Below, piece by piece: positions 22,657-30,975 of a DNA stretch of 49,631 nt (position 1 is its first letter; each line of letters starts with the position of its first letter). The stretch comes from Ruminococcus sp. (GTDB taxonomy: Bacteria; Bacillota; Clostridia; Oscillospirales; Ruminococcaceae): the NCBI GenBank assembly GCA_017529875.1, contig JAFXNC010000046.1, forward strand, positions 1-49,631, in the 5' to 3' direction. The notes under the pieces are model-generated. The model saw only the letters and a list, made by a program, of their open reading frames with translations. It was not told the origin of the DNA and did no database searches. The translations under genes and the position numbers were made by a program.

Positions 22657-23901
22657 TCAAACCTGAACGATGCTCAGCAGTACGCCTGCCGCAACAGCAG
22701 AACCGATAACACCGGCAACGTTGGGTCCCATAGCGTGCATCAGCAGATAGTTCGTGGGGACTTCCTCCTGACCCACCTTCTGGGAAACACGCGCCGCCAT
22801 AGGTACAGCCGATACGCCCGCCGAACCGATCAGCGGATTTACCTTGCCCTTGGTGAAGACGTACATCAGCTTGCCCAGCAGGATTCCGCAGGCAGTACCG
22901 ATAGAGAAGGCGATAACGCCCAGCAGGATGACCTTTCCGAATGAGAGGGTGAGTATCTTGTCCGCTCGCGTGGTAGCTCCCACAGATACGCCCAGGAAGA
23001 TCGTGATAATGTTCATTAGCTCGTTCTGAGCCGTCTTTGCGATACGGTCGCAGCAGCCGCTTTCTTTGAGCAGGTTGCCGAACATCAGCATACCCACCAG
23101 AGGCGCCGCCGAGGGGACCATAAGGGAGATAACAACGGTAACGAGTATGGGGAAGATCAGCTTCTCGATCTTTGAAACGCTCCTGAGCTGACCCATGACT
23201 ACCGAACGTTCCTTCTTGGTAGTCAGCGCCCGCATGATGGGCGGCTGTATTATAGGCACCAGAGCCATGTATGTATACGCCGCAAGAGCTATGGTACCGA
23301 CGCCTATGGTGTCGTCCTTTGACAGCAGCCGCGAGGATACGTATATCGCCGTAGGACCGTCCGCGCCGCCGATGATAGCGATAGAACCGCACTCAGCAGC
23401 CGACATATTCAGCAGAGCCGCTCCAATGAAGGTGAAGAAGATACCGCCCTGAGCCGCTGCGCCCAGCAGGAAGCTCTTGGGGTTGGCGATCAGCGGACCG
23501 AAGTCGGTCATAGCGCCGATGCCCAGGAATATCAGCGGCGGATAGATCTGCAATTTTACACCGCAGTATAGTATATCCAATAGTCCGCCGTGCTGCAGTA
23601 TTCGTGAGTAGTCTATAAAATGGTCGTTGAGCTCGCCGGTGCGCTCGGGTACGTTTTCCAGGTACTCCCAGTACTCCGGGTGATACATCTCCGCAAAGGG
23701 GAGATTGGTCAGCAGCATTCCGAAGGATATCGGCAGCAGCAGCAGCGGCTCAAAGCCCTTAGCTATCGCCAGATACATGAACAGGAACGCTATCAGTATC
23801 ATGATTATGTTTTTCCAGCCGCCCTCCGCGAGGAAGCCCGCAAAGCCCGATTGATTAGCGAGGTCGGCCATAGTATCCAAAAAGCTGTCTATAATGCCCA
23901 C
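22657..23901 (-). CDS. Na+-pumping decarboxylase beta subunit (OadB/MmdB/GcdB family)
   Basis: 414 aa, strongly hydrophobic with about ten membrane segments. The GGADGPTAIY motif (178-187, Asp181) is the conserved sodium-site region of this family, which couples decarboxylation of a carboxybiotin-linked group to Na+ export. It also has VGATTRAD in a later segment. The start is a GTG at 23901, since an in-frame stop directly precedes it. AAGGA lies 14 bases upstream, a long spacing, so the ATG ten codons later (23871) is an alternative. It follows the gamma-like gene by 28 bases. The alpha subunit and biotin carrier are not in the window, so the substrate (oxaloacetate, methylmalonyl-CoA or glutaconyl-CoA) cannot be decided. 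Confidence 0.92.
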   Translation of the reverse strand: MGIIDSFLDTMADLANQSGFAGFLAEGGWKNIIMILIAFLFMYLAIAKGFEPLLLLPISFGMLLTNLPFAEMYHPEYWEYLENVPERTGELNDHFIDYSRILQHGGLLDILYCGVKLQIYPPLIFLGIGAMTDFGPLIANPKSFLLGAAAQGGIFFTFIGAALLNMSAAECGSIAIIGGADGPTAIYVSSRLLSKDDTIGVGTIALAAYTYMALVPIIQPPIMRALTTKKERSVVMGQLRSVSKIEKLIFPILVTVVISLMVPSAAPLVGMLMFGNLLKESGCCDRIAKTAQNELMNIITIFLGVSVGATTRADKILTLSFGKVILLGVIAFSIGTACGILLGKLMYVFTKGKVNPLIGSAGVSAVPMAARVSQKVGQEEVPTNYLLMHAMGPNVAGVIGSAVAAGVLLSIVQV

Positions 23902-23929
23902 TTGTCAAACACTGTCCTTTCCTCACAGA

Positions 23930-24385
23930 CTAAAAGGGTCTGGTATTTTCGGCGGCACCTGCCGCAGCCCACGCCGAACGCGAGCCCTTTGCGGTCTTGA
24001 TGCTGCGCAGAGCAAGCTTCTTGCCGCTTGAAGCGCCCATTGCCGCGATAGCCGCCGCGATGACCGCCACGATCTCCTCCTCGATGCCGTCCTCCACCTC
24101 CGGGGGAGCAACAGAGCTGTGTACCACAGGCGCTAAAGGCTTGGCTGCGGCTTTGGCTGCCTCTTTCAGCTTGGCCTCAGCTTCGGCTTTTGCCTTGGCT
24201 TCCTTTCTCTTGTTGATCGAATCGAAGATCTTGCCGTAGATCGTTACGAACAGTATCAGCAGTATCAATCCGATAAATACCACCACGATGCCGGTTATAA
24301 CAACCGAAGCTATCGTGCCGCCGCTCAGCTCCTTGTCGCTGCCTTTGAGCAGCAGTTCGGGAGCAGCGCTCATAAGCTCATTCAT
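23930..24385 (-). CDS. Na+-pumping decarboxylase gamma/delta-like membrane subunit
   Basis: 151 aa. A short outer N-terminus, one membrane segment (about 26-49), a charged Ala/Lys/Glu-rich coil, and a C-terminal block EEEIVAVIAAAIAAMG followed by a basic tail are the plan of OadG-type subunits, which hold the decarboxylase complex together. The start at 24385 gives MNELMSAAPELL. The open frame runs further upstream, but the promoter and the family's usual length support the later ATG. Its ribosome site is weak. It is the first gene of a two-gene minus-strand unit with the beta subunit. Confidence 0.8.
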   Translation of the reverse strand: MNELMSAAPELLLKGSDKELSGGTIASVVITGIVVVFIGLILLILFVTIYGKIFDSINKRKEAKAKAEAEAKLKEAAKAAAKPLAPVVHSSVAPPEVEDGIEEEIVAVIAAAIAAMGASSGKKLALRSIKTAKGSRSAWAAAGAAENTRPF

Positions 24386-24460
24386 ACAGAACCACTCTCT
24401 CTTACAAATATCATATATGTGCCGCACAGTACGGCTTTGCAAAACAACTCATACATCATG

Positions 24461-24489
24461 ATTATACACTACCCCGCCGCAAAAAACAA
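24461..24489 (-). promoter_or_regulatory. Promoter of the decarboxylase subunit genes
   Basis: On the minus strand TTGTTT (24489-24484), a 17-base spacer and TATAAT (24466-24461), about 75 bases before the gamma subunit start. Confidence 0.75.
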
Positions 24490-24536
24490 GACCATACTGC
24501 GGCAGTTAATACATTGTTTACATATTGAACAAAATG

Positions 24537-25343
24537 TCACTTATCTCCGCCGTCCAGGTGGACATCCAGCTGGTCAAAGGGTATCTGTATGCCTGCCTTG
24601 TCAAAGGCCTCCTTGACCCTGCGGAACAGGTCGAAATACATCGGCCAGTAGTCCTTTTGATTTACCCATACCCGGAGCATGATGCCAAGAGAGCTGGCAT
24701 TGTGGCTGTCCATGACGATCATGGGGGCGTCGGGGACAGCAAGAAACCTCTCGTCGCTGCGAAGTACCGAGAGGATAGCCTCCTTCACTTCCTCGAAATC
24801 CGAGGAGTAGGCCACCGAGTAATGCTGCTCCAGCCTGCGCTTTTCCTCCACGGTGTAGTTGGTGATGATGCCGTTGGTGACGGTGGCGTTGGGTATCAGC
24901 ACCACCTTGTTGTCAATGGTGAGCAGGCGGGTGTGCATGATCGAGATAGCGTTCACCGTACCCTCCTTCTGCCCCACGGAGATATAGTCCCCCACCTTGA
25001 AGGGGCGTATGAACATGAGTATGAAGCCGCCTGCCACGTTGGAGAGGTTATCTTTCAGGGCAAGAGATACCGCGAGACCCGCCGCCGACAGCACCGCGAT
25101 AATGGAGGTCGTGGGCACGCCCAGCTTGGAGAGCGTTATGATGACCACCAGCGCATAGAAGGAGACCTTCAGCACAGACAGCAGGAAAGCGTGTCCCATG
25201 GGGTCGAGGCGGCTCTTGGAGAGCGCCTTCGAGGTGATCTTCAGCATTATCTTGCTGATGATTATGCCTATGGCAAAGATCAGGACTGAGCTGATAAGCG
25301 TAGGGCCGTTGTTTTCAAACCATTCTATTATCTTTTCGTACAT
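24537..25343 (-). CDS. Small-conductance mechanosensitive channel (MscS family)
   Basis: 268 aa, the standard short MscS length. Three N-terminal membrane segments end in the pore helix with SLALKDNLSNVAGGF, followed by RPFKVGDYI, the beta domain and the C-terminal alpha/beta domain. It opens as membrane tension rises and releases solutes during osmotic downshock. AAGGAGGAG precedes the ATG. It lies 12 bases after the small 116-aa gene and shares its promoter. No clear terminator follows before the next minus-strand unit. Confidence 0.93.
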   Translation of the reverse strand: MYEKIIEWFENNGPTLISSVLIFAIGIIISKIMLKITSKALSKSRLDPMGHAFLLSVLKVSFYALVVIITLSKLGVPTTSIIAVLSAAGLAVSLALKDNLSNVAGGFILMFIRPFKVGDYISVGQKEGTVNAISIMHTRLLTIDNKVVLIPNATVTNGIITNYTVEEKRRLEQHYSVAYSSDFEEVKEAILSVLRSDERFLAVPDAPMIVMDSHNASSLGIMLRVWVNQKDYWPMYFDLFRRVKEAFDKAGIQIPFDQLDVHLDGGDK

Positions 25344-25355
25344 ATGATCTCCTCC

Positions 25356-25706
25356 TTACAGGATTATCCCGACTTTGGCCAAAGCCTTCTTTACGGTCTC
25401 GGTGTCGAGGGGGTAGTAGTCGCTCTTGTCGGTGCGGCGCTCGTGCTCGGCCCTGGTGAAGAACACATAATTCTCCGAAAGCTCCGCGTCCGAGTAGATA
25501 TGCGCCATGATGTACTGCTCCTTCACGGCGTAGTAGTTCACGGGCTTTAATTTGAGTATGGCCTTGCAGTCGGCCTTCATTTCAGAGATAAGCTCCGTGA
25601 AGTCCGTATCGACGTAGCTTATCTGCCGGCATTTCATGTCCGCGACCTTCTTTTTTATCGGCGACTCGGCTCCGGTATCTTTCTTTTTGAAGAACAGCAC
25701 AGTCAT
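25356..25706 (-). CDS. Small conserved-looking protein of unknown function upstream of mscS
   Basis: 116 aa, not recognised. The N-terminus is basic (FFKKKDTG, PIKKK) and the rest is a soluble alpha/beta pattern, with a central KPVNYYAVKEQYIMAHIYS block and an acidic/basic tail. No membrane segment or known catalytic motif. The ATG at 25706 directly follows GAGGGGAGTG. A GTG one codon upstream is the alternative. It is the first gene of the two-gene mscS unit, 12 bases before the channel gene, and has a strong promoter. A channel-related role is only suggested by linkage. Confidence 0.7.
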   Translation of the reverse strand: MTVLFFKKKDTGAESPIKKKVADMKCRQISYVDTDFTELISEMKADCKAILKLKPVNYYAVKEQYIMAHIYSDAELSENYVFFTRAEHERRTDKSDYYPLDTETVKKALAKVGIIL

Positions 25707-25722
25707 CACTCCCCTCGGACTT

Positions 25723-25752
25723 ATTATACCACAGCGGGCGATAGAATGTCAA
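25723..25752 (-). promoter_or_regulatory. Strong SigA-type promoter of the mscS unit
   Basis: On the minus strand TTGACA (25752-25747), an 18-base spacer and TATAAT (25728-25723), about 17 bases before the first start codon. Confidence 0.85.
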
Positions 25753-25764
25753 CTGCCAAAAGGC

Positions 25765-25930
25765 GCAGGCGCGATAAAGCAGTATTGGTCAAGGCGCTTT
25801 TGTCAGGAAACTGACGGAAGTGCCTTTGAGTTTGCTTTGTGCAGCGCCTGCTGAAAAATAGAATAATAAAGGTATCGCCTGCGGCGATGACATCAGAAAT
25901 CGTCCGCAAAGCGGACTCATTTTTTTTCAA
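25765..25930 (+). ncRNA. Candidate structured RNA with terminator-like end
   Basis: This lies in a 388-base gap without a gene. AAGGCGCTTTTGTCAG (25791-25806) pairs with CTGACGGAAGTGCCTT (25811-25826) over 16 pairs when G-U is allowed, closed by a GAAA tetraloop. GCAGGCGC (25765-25772) pairs with GCGCCTGC (25844-25851) around it. ATCGCC/GGCGAT (25874-25888) forms a third hairpin. GTCCGC/GCGGAC (25902-25916) followed by a long T run is a terminator on the plus strand. I see no promoter for the plus strand in front of it. It may be a small RNA, a palindromic repeat element or both. Confidence 0.4.
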
Positions 25931-25961
25931 TATCCTTTCTTCTTTCTTCTTTATTATTTTA

Positions 25962-26012
25962 GCGGTGGCGCGAACAATGTATAATAAGCAAATACTTCTT
26001 TATCGCCACCGC
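25962..26012. repeat. Inverted repeat before the Lrp-type regulator
   Basis: GCGGTGGCG (25962-25970) and CGCCACCGC (26004-26012) are perfect inverted copies with a 33-base AT-rich centre, just upstream of the promoter at 26024. It could be a regulator site, a loop in a leader RNA or the end of a small repeat element. Confidence 0.5.
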
Positions 26013-26023
26013 GCTCAAGCCTC

Positions 26024-26052
26024 TTGATTTTATTAATGTATTGTGTTATAAT
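26024..26052 (+). promoter_or_regulatory. SigA-type promoter of the Lrp/aminotransferase operon
   Basis: TTGATT (26024-26029), a 17-base spacer and TATAAT (26047-26052), about 43 bases before the first start codon. Confidence 0.85.
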
Positions 26053-26094
26053 CTGTATATGGTAAAACATTTTATCAAGAAGGGAAGCATAGTT

Positions 26095-26574
26095 ATGGAG
26101 AAACTGTTGAAGATACTCAGAAAAAATGCCCGCCTCTCCGCAGAGGAGCTGGCAGTTATGACCGGCAGGACTCCCGCCGAGGTGGAGACTCAGATAGCCG
26201 AGCTGGAGCGCAAGGGCGTTATCAGGGGCTATTCCGCCGTCATCGACGACGAGGCCTTCGACGATGACAGCGTTCTTGCACTCATAGAGCTGAAAGTCAC
26301 CCCTCAGTCCCAGAGCGGCTTTGACGAGATCGCCGCCCGCATAGCCTCCTATGAGGAGGTGGAGTCGGTGCGCCTGATGTCCGGCGGGTACGATATACTT
26401 GTGTCAGTTATCGGCAGGAATATCCGTGAGATATCCCAGTTCGTCAACCAGCGCCTCGCCGCTATCGACGCAGTCCAGTCAACGACGACCCATTTCGTGC
26501 TGAAAAGCTACAAGGAAAACGGCATAATCAAGACCGATCCCGAAAAGGACGAGAGAGGAATGATCTTCCCATGA
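26095..26574 (+). CDS. Lrp/AsnC-family transcriptional regulator
   Basis: 159 aa. An N-terminal winged helix-turn-helix (about 1-50, with LSAEELAVMTGRTPAEVETQIAELE in part) is followed by a RAM ligand-binding domain (about 60-140), the plan of feast/famine regulators that sense amino acids. The ATG at 26095 follows AGAAGGGAAG. The open frame before it overlaps the promoter and is not used. It overlaps the aminotransferase gene by 4 bases, so it is likely to regulate amino acid metabolism, perhaps this operon itself. Confidence 0.9.
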   Translation: MEKLLKILRKNARLSAEELAVMTGRTPAEVETQIAELERKGVIRGYSAVIDDEAFDDDSVLALIELKVTPQSQSGFDEIAARIASYEEVESVRLMSGGYDILVSVIGRNIREISQFVNQRLAAIDAVQSTTTHFVLKSYKENGIIKTDPEKDERGMIFP

Positions 26575-27746
26575 TAGATTACGACAGTCTGCTTTCCCGG
26601 GAGGCTCAGGCGATAAAGCCCTCCGGGATAAGGCGTTTCTTCGATATCGCGGCGGAAATGGACGACGTCATTTCCCTCGGAGTAGGGGAGCCGGACTTCA
26701 AGACCCCCTGGCGCATACGGCGCACAGCTATTGATATCCTGGAGCAGGGCAGGACGAATTATACCGCCAATGCCGGCCTTGTTGAGCTCCGGAAACAGGC
26801 GGCAAAGTACCTCTCCCGGACGATACATACCTCCTATGAGCCCCAGCACGAGATCGTTATAACCGTCGGCGGCTCAGAGGCTATCGACCTGGCGATACGC
26901 GCCACGGTCAATCCCGGGGACGAGGTGCTGGTGGTCGAGCCGTCCTTCGTCTGTTATGCCCCGCTGGTAAGGCTTGCAGGAGGCGTCCCGGTGGTCATCG
27001 AGACCAAGGCCGAGGACGAGTTCCGCCTTACCGCCAAAGCTCTCAGAGAGAAGATCACCGACAGGACTAAGCTCATGTTCCTGCCCTTCCCCAACAACCC
27101 TACCGGCGCCATAATGCGCCGTGAAGACCTGGAAAGCATCGCCGGGGTGCTCCGGGAGACCAACGTCTTCGTCTGCTCCGACGAGATCTATTCCGAGCTG
27201 ACCTACTCCGGCAAGCACGTTTCCATAGCCGAGATCGACGGTATGCGCGAACGCACAATCGTCATCAACGGCTTTTCAAAGTCCTTTGCCATGACCGGCT
27301 GGAGGCTTGGATTTGCAGCGGGGCCGGAGCCTATCATAAAGCAGATGCTCAAGCTCCACCAGTACCAGATCATGTGCGCCCCCTCGGTGAGCCAGTATGC
27401 GGCTGTCACCGCCCTCAAACACTGCGCCGACGACGTTGCCGCCATGCGTGAGGAATACGATATGCGCCGCCGCTTCGTGGTGGACGGCTTCAACAAGCTG
27501 GGCCTTGACTGCTTCACGCCTCAGGGAGCCTTCTATGTGTTCCCCTGCATCAGGTCAACAGGGCTTTCCAGCCAGGAGTTCTGCGAGAGGCTCATTTATT
27601 CCAAAAAGGTCGCGGTAGTGCCCGGTTCCGCCTTCGGAGAGTGCGGAGAGGGCTTTGTCCGCGTTTCGTATGCCTATTCCATAGCGCATCTTAAGGAGGC
27701 GCTGGTGCGGATAGGAGAATTTGTGAAGGAGATCAGAAATGGATAG
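26571..27746 (+). CDS. PLP-dependent class I/II aminotransferase
   Basis: 391 aa. The fold type I aminotransferase pattern is clear: SLGVGEPDFKTP near the start, FPNNPTGAIM in the middle, and the PLP-binding Lys237 in NGFSKSFAMTGWRLGF. Length is normal. The family covers aspartate, alanine and aromatic aminotransferases, and the sequence is most like the PatA/AspC-type group. Substrate not decidable by eye. It overlaps the Lrp gene at the start (ATGA) and the ispE gene at the end (8 bases), which indicates translational coupling. Control by the adjacent Lrp-type protein is inferred. Confidence 0.93.
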   Translation: MIDYDSLLSREAQAIKPSGIRRFFDIAAEMDDVISLGVGEPDFKTPWRIRRTAIDILEQGRTNYTANAGLVELRKQAAKYLSRTIHTSYEPQHEIVITVGGSEAIDLAIRATVNPGDEVLVVEPSFVCYAPLVRLAGGVPVVIETKAEDEFRLTAKALREKITDRTKLMFLPFPNNPTGAIMRREDLESIAGVLRETNVFVCSDEIYSELTYSGKHVSIAEIDGMRERTIVINGFSKSFAMTGWRLGFAAGPEPIIKQMLKLHQYQIMCAPSVSQYAAVTALKHCADDVAAMREEYDMRRRFVVDGFNKLGLDCFTPQGAFYVFPCIRSTGLSSQEFCERLIYSKKVAVVPGSAFGECGEGFVRVSYAYSIAHLKEALVRIGEFVKEIRNG

Positions 27747-28614
27747 TATCACCATAAAAGCCTACGGCAAGCTCAATCTTTATCTCGACATCACCGGGAG
27801 ACGTCCGGACGGCTATCATCTTCTTAGGACTGTCATGCAGTCGGTCTCGGTACACGATACTCTGACCTTTGAGATCACCGAGGGCAGCGGCATAGAGCTG
27901 GTCTGCGACAAGGTCTCCTTCCCCAAGGACAACACCAACCTGATCTGGACGGCCTGGGAGCGTTTCCACGCCGAGACAGGCATCCCCGAGAAGGGCAAAC
28001 TGGTAGTCACGGTGGATAAGCAGATCCCCGCCATGGCAGGCATGGCAGGGGGCAGTGCCGACGGCGCAGCCGCCATCACCGCCCTCAACAGGCTGTACGG
28101 TTTTCCCTATGACAATGCCGGACTGCATAATTTCGCGGCATCCCTGGGGGCGGACGTGCCCTTTACCCTTGCGGGAGGCACCAAGCTCTGCGAGGGCATA
28201 GGCGATAGATTCACCGAGCTGCCGCCTGTAAAGGGACTGTACTTTGCAGTGGTGCGCCCCGACGTCCGGGTATCCACTCCCCAGGCCTACAAGGCCTACG
28301 ACAGCCGCCCCCCGATGCGCAAAAAGAGCTATGCCGTCTTTGCCAACGCTTTGAAGCGGGGAGACGTCCAGGGCATGGCTGACGGCGCCTTCAACGCCCT
28401 TGAAAACGCGGTGGATTCCTCTGAGATCAGAGCTGTCAAGGATAAGCTCATTACACATGGAGCCCTCTGCGCCGTCATGACCGGCAGCGGTTCGGCGGTC
28501 TTCGGCATCTTCGAGGAGAGGACTGCCGCCGAGTACTGCATAGATATCATGAAGGAGCACCCCTTTGCAAGAGTGCTCGAACCCATAGGTTACGGTCTTG
28601 AGATCGTGAGGTGA
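27739..28614 (+). CDS. ispE: 4-diphosphocytidyl-2-C-methyl-D-erythritol kinase
   Basis: 291 aa. A GHMP kinase of the MEP isoprenoid pathway that phosphorylates CDP-methylerythritol with ATP. AYGKLNLYL with Lys11, the ATP loop PAMAGMAGGSADGAA (97-111) and Asp139 in LGADVPF are family hallmarks. The canonical loop is usually GAGLGGGSSDAA, so this is a mild variant. The ATG overlaps the end of the aminotransferase gene by 8 bases. It gives isoprenoid precursors, which the cell wall pathway further right needs for undecaprenyl phosphate. Confidence 0.95.
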   Translation: MDSITIKAYGKLNLYLDITGRRPDGYHLLRTVMQSVSVHDTLTFEITEGSGIELVCDKVSFPKDNTNLIWTAWERFHAETGIPEKGKLVVTVDKQIPAMAGMAGGSADGAAAITALNRLYGFPYDNAGLHNFAASLGADVPFTLAGGTKLCEGIGDRFTELPPVKGLYFAVVRPDVRVSTPQAYKAYDSRPPMRKKSYAVFANALKRGDVQGMADGAFNALENAVDSSEIRAVKDKLITHGALCAVMTGSGSAVFGIFEERTAAEYCIDIMKEHPFARVLEPIGYGLEIVR

Positions 28615-28619
28615 TCGGT

Positions 28620-29906
28620 ATGGCAAGACCAAGAAAGTGCCGCATCTGCGGATACAGGTTCCGGGATAACGAGGATATCTGCCCGGAGTGCTTTACCGCC
28701 CGTGAGGACGACATAAGCTGCGGGCAGTTCTCGGAGTCGGAGCATACCCATTCACAGGGCTTCAACACCGTCTCGGACAGCGATATCTACGACGAGTTCC
28801 GGGAGAAAAGCTTCATCGACGAGCAGCGCGGTGACGAGGCTAAAGATCCTATCCCCTCAGCCACCTACGGCGGCAAGCAGGGCACTCCGCCCCCAACCTA
28901 CGCCCAGCAGAGCTACAATGACCCCCGTCGGACGCCTCCTCCTCCTCCGCCCTTCGGCAATTATGCCGCCCCCGGCAGCCGCGAGGAAAAGCTCAATGCC
29001 CTCAGAAACGGCTACCAGGCACGCAGCGCCGCCCAGCAGGAGCGGTTGAATAAGAACTCTTTTTACGGAGGCGCCTACAACAATAACCCCAACGTCTTCT
29101 ATACCCGCAGGGGCGCTCAGAATCAGAAGAAGAACAACAGTGCCGTCATCGCGGTGGTGGTGATATTCTTCCTCTGCGTTTTCTTTATACCCTTTATTAT
29201 GGGCATAGTGTCCTCCGTGAACCACTCCAGGAACACCAAATCCACGACCACCAGCAAGAAATACAGCATCGACGTCAGCATCTCCATGCCGGATCTCTCG
29301 CTGCCCAATATCAGCATCCCCGACGCGAGCAAGATCGACCCCTTTGCCGTGACCTATCAGCAGGGGGACAAGTATACCCTCACTGCTCAGTATATCTATC
29401 TCTATCCCGCCCTCGGCCCCGATGAGCTGGATCAGCTCTACTCCCCGGAGGAGCTTGAGACCGTCCACGGGATAGACCTCCCCCAGGGTATCCGTTTCTG
29501 CGAGATGATCATGGATCTGTATTCCGACCCCTTCATCGACGCAAATTATTCCGCGCCGGAGATCAAGGCCTTCGGCTGCTATATCAACACCCTTGACAGC
29601 GCCGGGAACGTAGTCTGCACCTCCTATGCCGTGGGCGAGTACGAAAACGGCACGGAGCTTAAAAACGTCTGCTTTCTTGTCCCCGAGGGCTATGATAACT
29701 ATGAGCTCAGCCTCCTTGTGAAACCTTCAAGCGGAGACGCCGTACAAAAGAATCTCGAGATCGAATACTGGAACATCTACAAGCAGGACCCCGAGGAATC
29801 TTCATCGGATGATACATCTCTTTCCGACGATACCTCCGCCGACGCAGAGGAAACCCCCGCAAGGACCAAGACCACCAGCAAGACCGAAAGTCTGGTGGAA
29901 GCATGA
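28620..29906 (+). CDS. Zinc-ribbon protein with one membrane segment and outer domain
   Basis: 428 aa, no named family. An N-terminal zinc ribbon (Cys7, Cys10, Cys21, Cys24) is followed by a long acidic and Pro-rich cytoplasmic stretch (80-120, with PPPPPP), one membrane segment (about 174-199) and an outer domain of about 230 residues ending in a Ser/Asp/Thr-rich tail. The ATG at 28620 is favoured by GAGGTGAT. The GTG at 28611 overlapping the ispE stop is the alternative. It overlaps the next gene by 4 bases. Such zinc-ribbon membrane proteins are common in clostridia and often lack an assigned role. Signal relay or assembly is a guess. Confidence 0.75.
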   Translation: MARPRKCRICGYRFRDNEDICPECFTAREDDISCGQFSESEHTHSQGFNTVSDSDIYDEFREKSFIDEQRGDEAKDPIPSATYGGKQGTPPPTYAQQSYNDPRRTPPPPPPFGNYAAPGSREEKLNALRNGYQARSAAQQERLNKNSFYGGAYNNNPNVFYTRRGAQNQKKNNSAVIAVVVIFFLCVFFIPFIMGIVSSVNHSRNTKSTTTSKKYSIDVSISMPDLSLPNISIPDASKIDPFAVTYQQGDKYTLTAQYIYLYPALGPDELDQLYSPEELETVHGIDLPQGIRFCEMIMDLYSDPFIDANYSAPEIKAFGCYINTLDSAGNVVCTSYAVGEYENGTELKNVCFLVPEGYDNYELSLLVKPSSGDAVQKNLEIEYWNIYKQDPEESSSDDTSLSDDTSADAEETPARTKTTSKTESLVEA

Positions 29907-30823
29907 TAAAGGACATCTATACGCGCTGCACTCTCTGCCCCAGAGAGTGCGGCGCAGATCGTTATAACGGCAGGGGCTTCTGCGGCGAGGGTGCGGTCAT
30001 CCGCATCGCAAGAGCTGATCTGCACCGCTGGGAGGAGCCCTGCCTGAGCCCTGAGGGCCGCTCCGGGACAGTGTTTTTCTCAGGGTGCAATTTAGGGTGC
30101 AGGTTCTGCCAGAACTATGAGCTTTCCGCGCTGCACAGGGGCTTTGAGCTCACAGAGCGGCAGCTTGCGGACACCTTCCTGCGGCTCAGGGATATGGGCG
30201 CCGAGAACATCGACCTTGTGACCCCGACCCATTTCGTTCCGGGCATCATCGAGGTCCTTGACATGGTCAGGGGACAGCTGAACATCCCCGTGATCTACAA
30301 CTGCGGCGGCTACGAAAAGCCCGAGACCCTTGAAATGCTCCGGGGCTTTGTGGACATATTCCTGCCCGACCTCAAATACATGGACAGCGATCTGTCCCGA
30401 AGGCTCTCCGGGGCGGCTGACTATTTTGAGCGCTGCGGCGCGGCGCTGAAAAAGATGCTGGATATCGCCGGAAAGCCCCGGTATGACGCCGCCGGAAAGC
30501 TCATAAGCGGGGTAGTGGTGAGACATCTGGTGCTGCCCGGGTGCAGGCACGATTCTATCGCGCTGATGAAGTGGCTTGGCGAGACCTTCCCGCCGGACAG
30601 CCTGCTGGTGAGCCTGATGTGCCAGTTCACGCCGGTCTACAAGGCCGCGGAATACGGGCTTTCCCGCCGCACCACCACTTTCGAGTACAAGAGCGTCCTC
30701 AAAGAGCTGGAATCAGCGGGCTTTGACGGCTTCACCCAGAAACGCACCTCCGCTGCCGAGGATTATATCCCGAAGTTTTATGACCAATTGTATTTTAATT
30801 TAGCCAATACTCAAAATTCATGA
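29903..30823 (+). CDS. Radical SAM protein, PflA-like activase family
   Basis: 306 aa. The radical SAM cluster motif is CNLGCRFC (Cys62, Cys66, Cys69). Extra cysteines at 9, 12, 16 and 27 near the N-terminus probably bind a second metal site. GGYEKPETLE and DLKYMDS are typical of pyruvate formate-lyase-activating-like proteins. It probably makes a glycyl radical or modifies another protein using SAM. The target is not in the window. It is coupled to the zinc-ribbon membrane gene by a 4-base overlap and ends this operon, with an AT-rich spacer after it. Confidence 0.9.
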   Translation: MIKDIYTRCTLCPRECGADRYNGRGFCGEGAVIRIARADLHRWEEPCLSPEGRSGTVFFSGCNLGCRFCQNYELSALHRGFELTERQLADTFLRLRDMGAENIDLVTPTHFVPGIIEVLDMVRGQLNIPVIYNCGGYEKPETLEMLRGFVDIFLPDLKYMDSDLSRRLSGAADYFERCGAALKKMLDIAGKPRYDAAGKLISGVVVRHLVLPGCRHDSIALMKWLGETFPPDSLLVSLMCQFTPVYKAAEYGLSRRTTTFEYKSVLKELESAGFDGFTQKRTSAAEDYIPKFYDQLYFNLANTQNS

Positions 30824-30843
30824 TAAACGGTAATAATATCGGA

Positions 30844-30872
30844 TTGAAGTTTTTTGAAAAACAGTTTATAAT
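30844..30872 (+). promoter_or_regulatory. SigA-type promoter of the HD-domain gene
   Basis: TTGAAG (30844-30849), a 17-base spacer and TATAAT (30867-30872), about 100 bases before the start codon. The 146-base spacer holds nothing else that I recognise. Confidence 0.75.
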
Positions 30873-30975
30873 TTGTTCAGAGTTAAGGTAAACTAACAGT
30901 ATACCGCGGCTCTCTATTACCGGTAAAAATGCCGTCCTGCGGCCTTTGACCGGACTCTGAAAGAAGGCGATGCCA

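Noticed and set aside
22154..23392. 412-aa open frame on the minus strand
   Set aside because: It spans the terminators of two convergent operons and is a shadow of the decarboxylase beta subunit and the sigma partner.
25765..25930. tRNA gene in the structured spacer
   Set aside because: The stem lengths do not fit a cloverleaf and no TTCGA loop or CCA-type acceptor stem is present.
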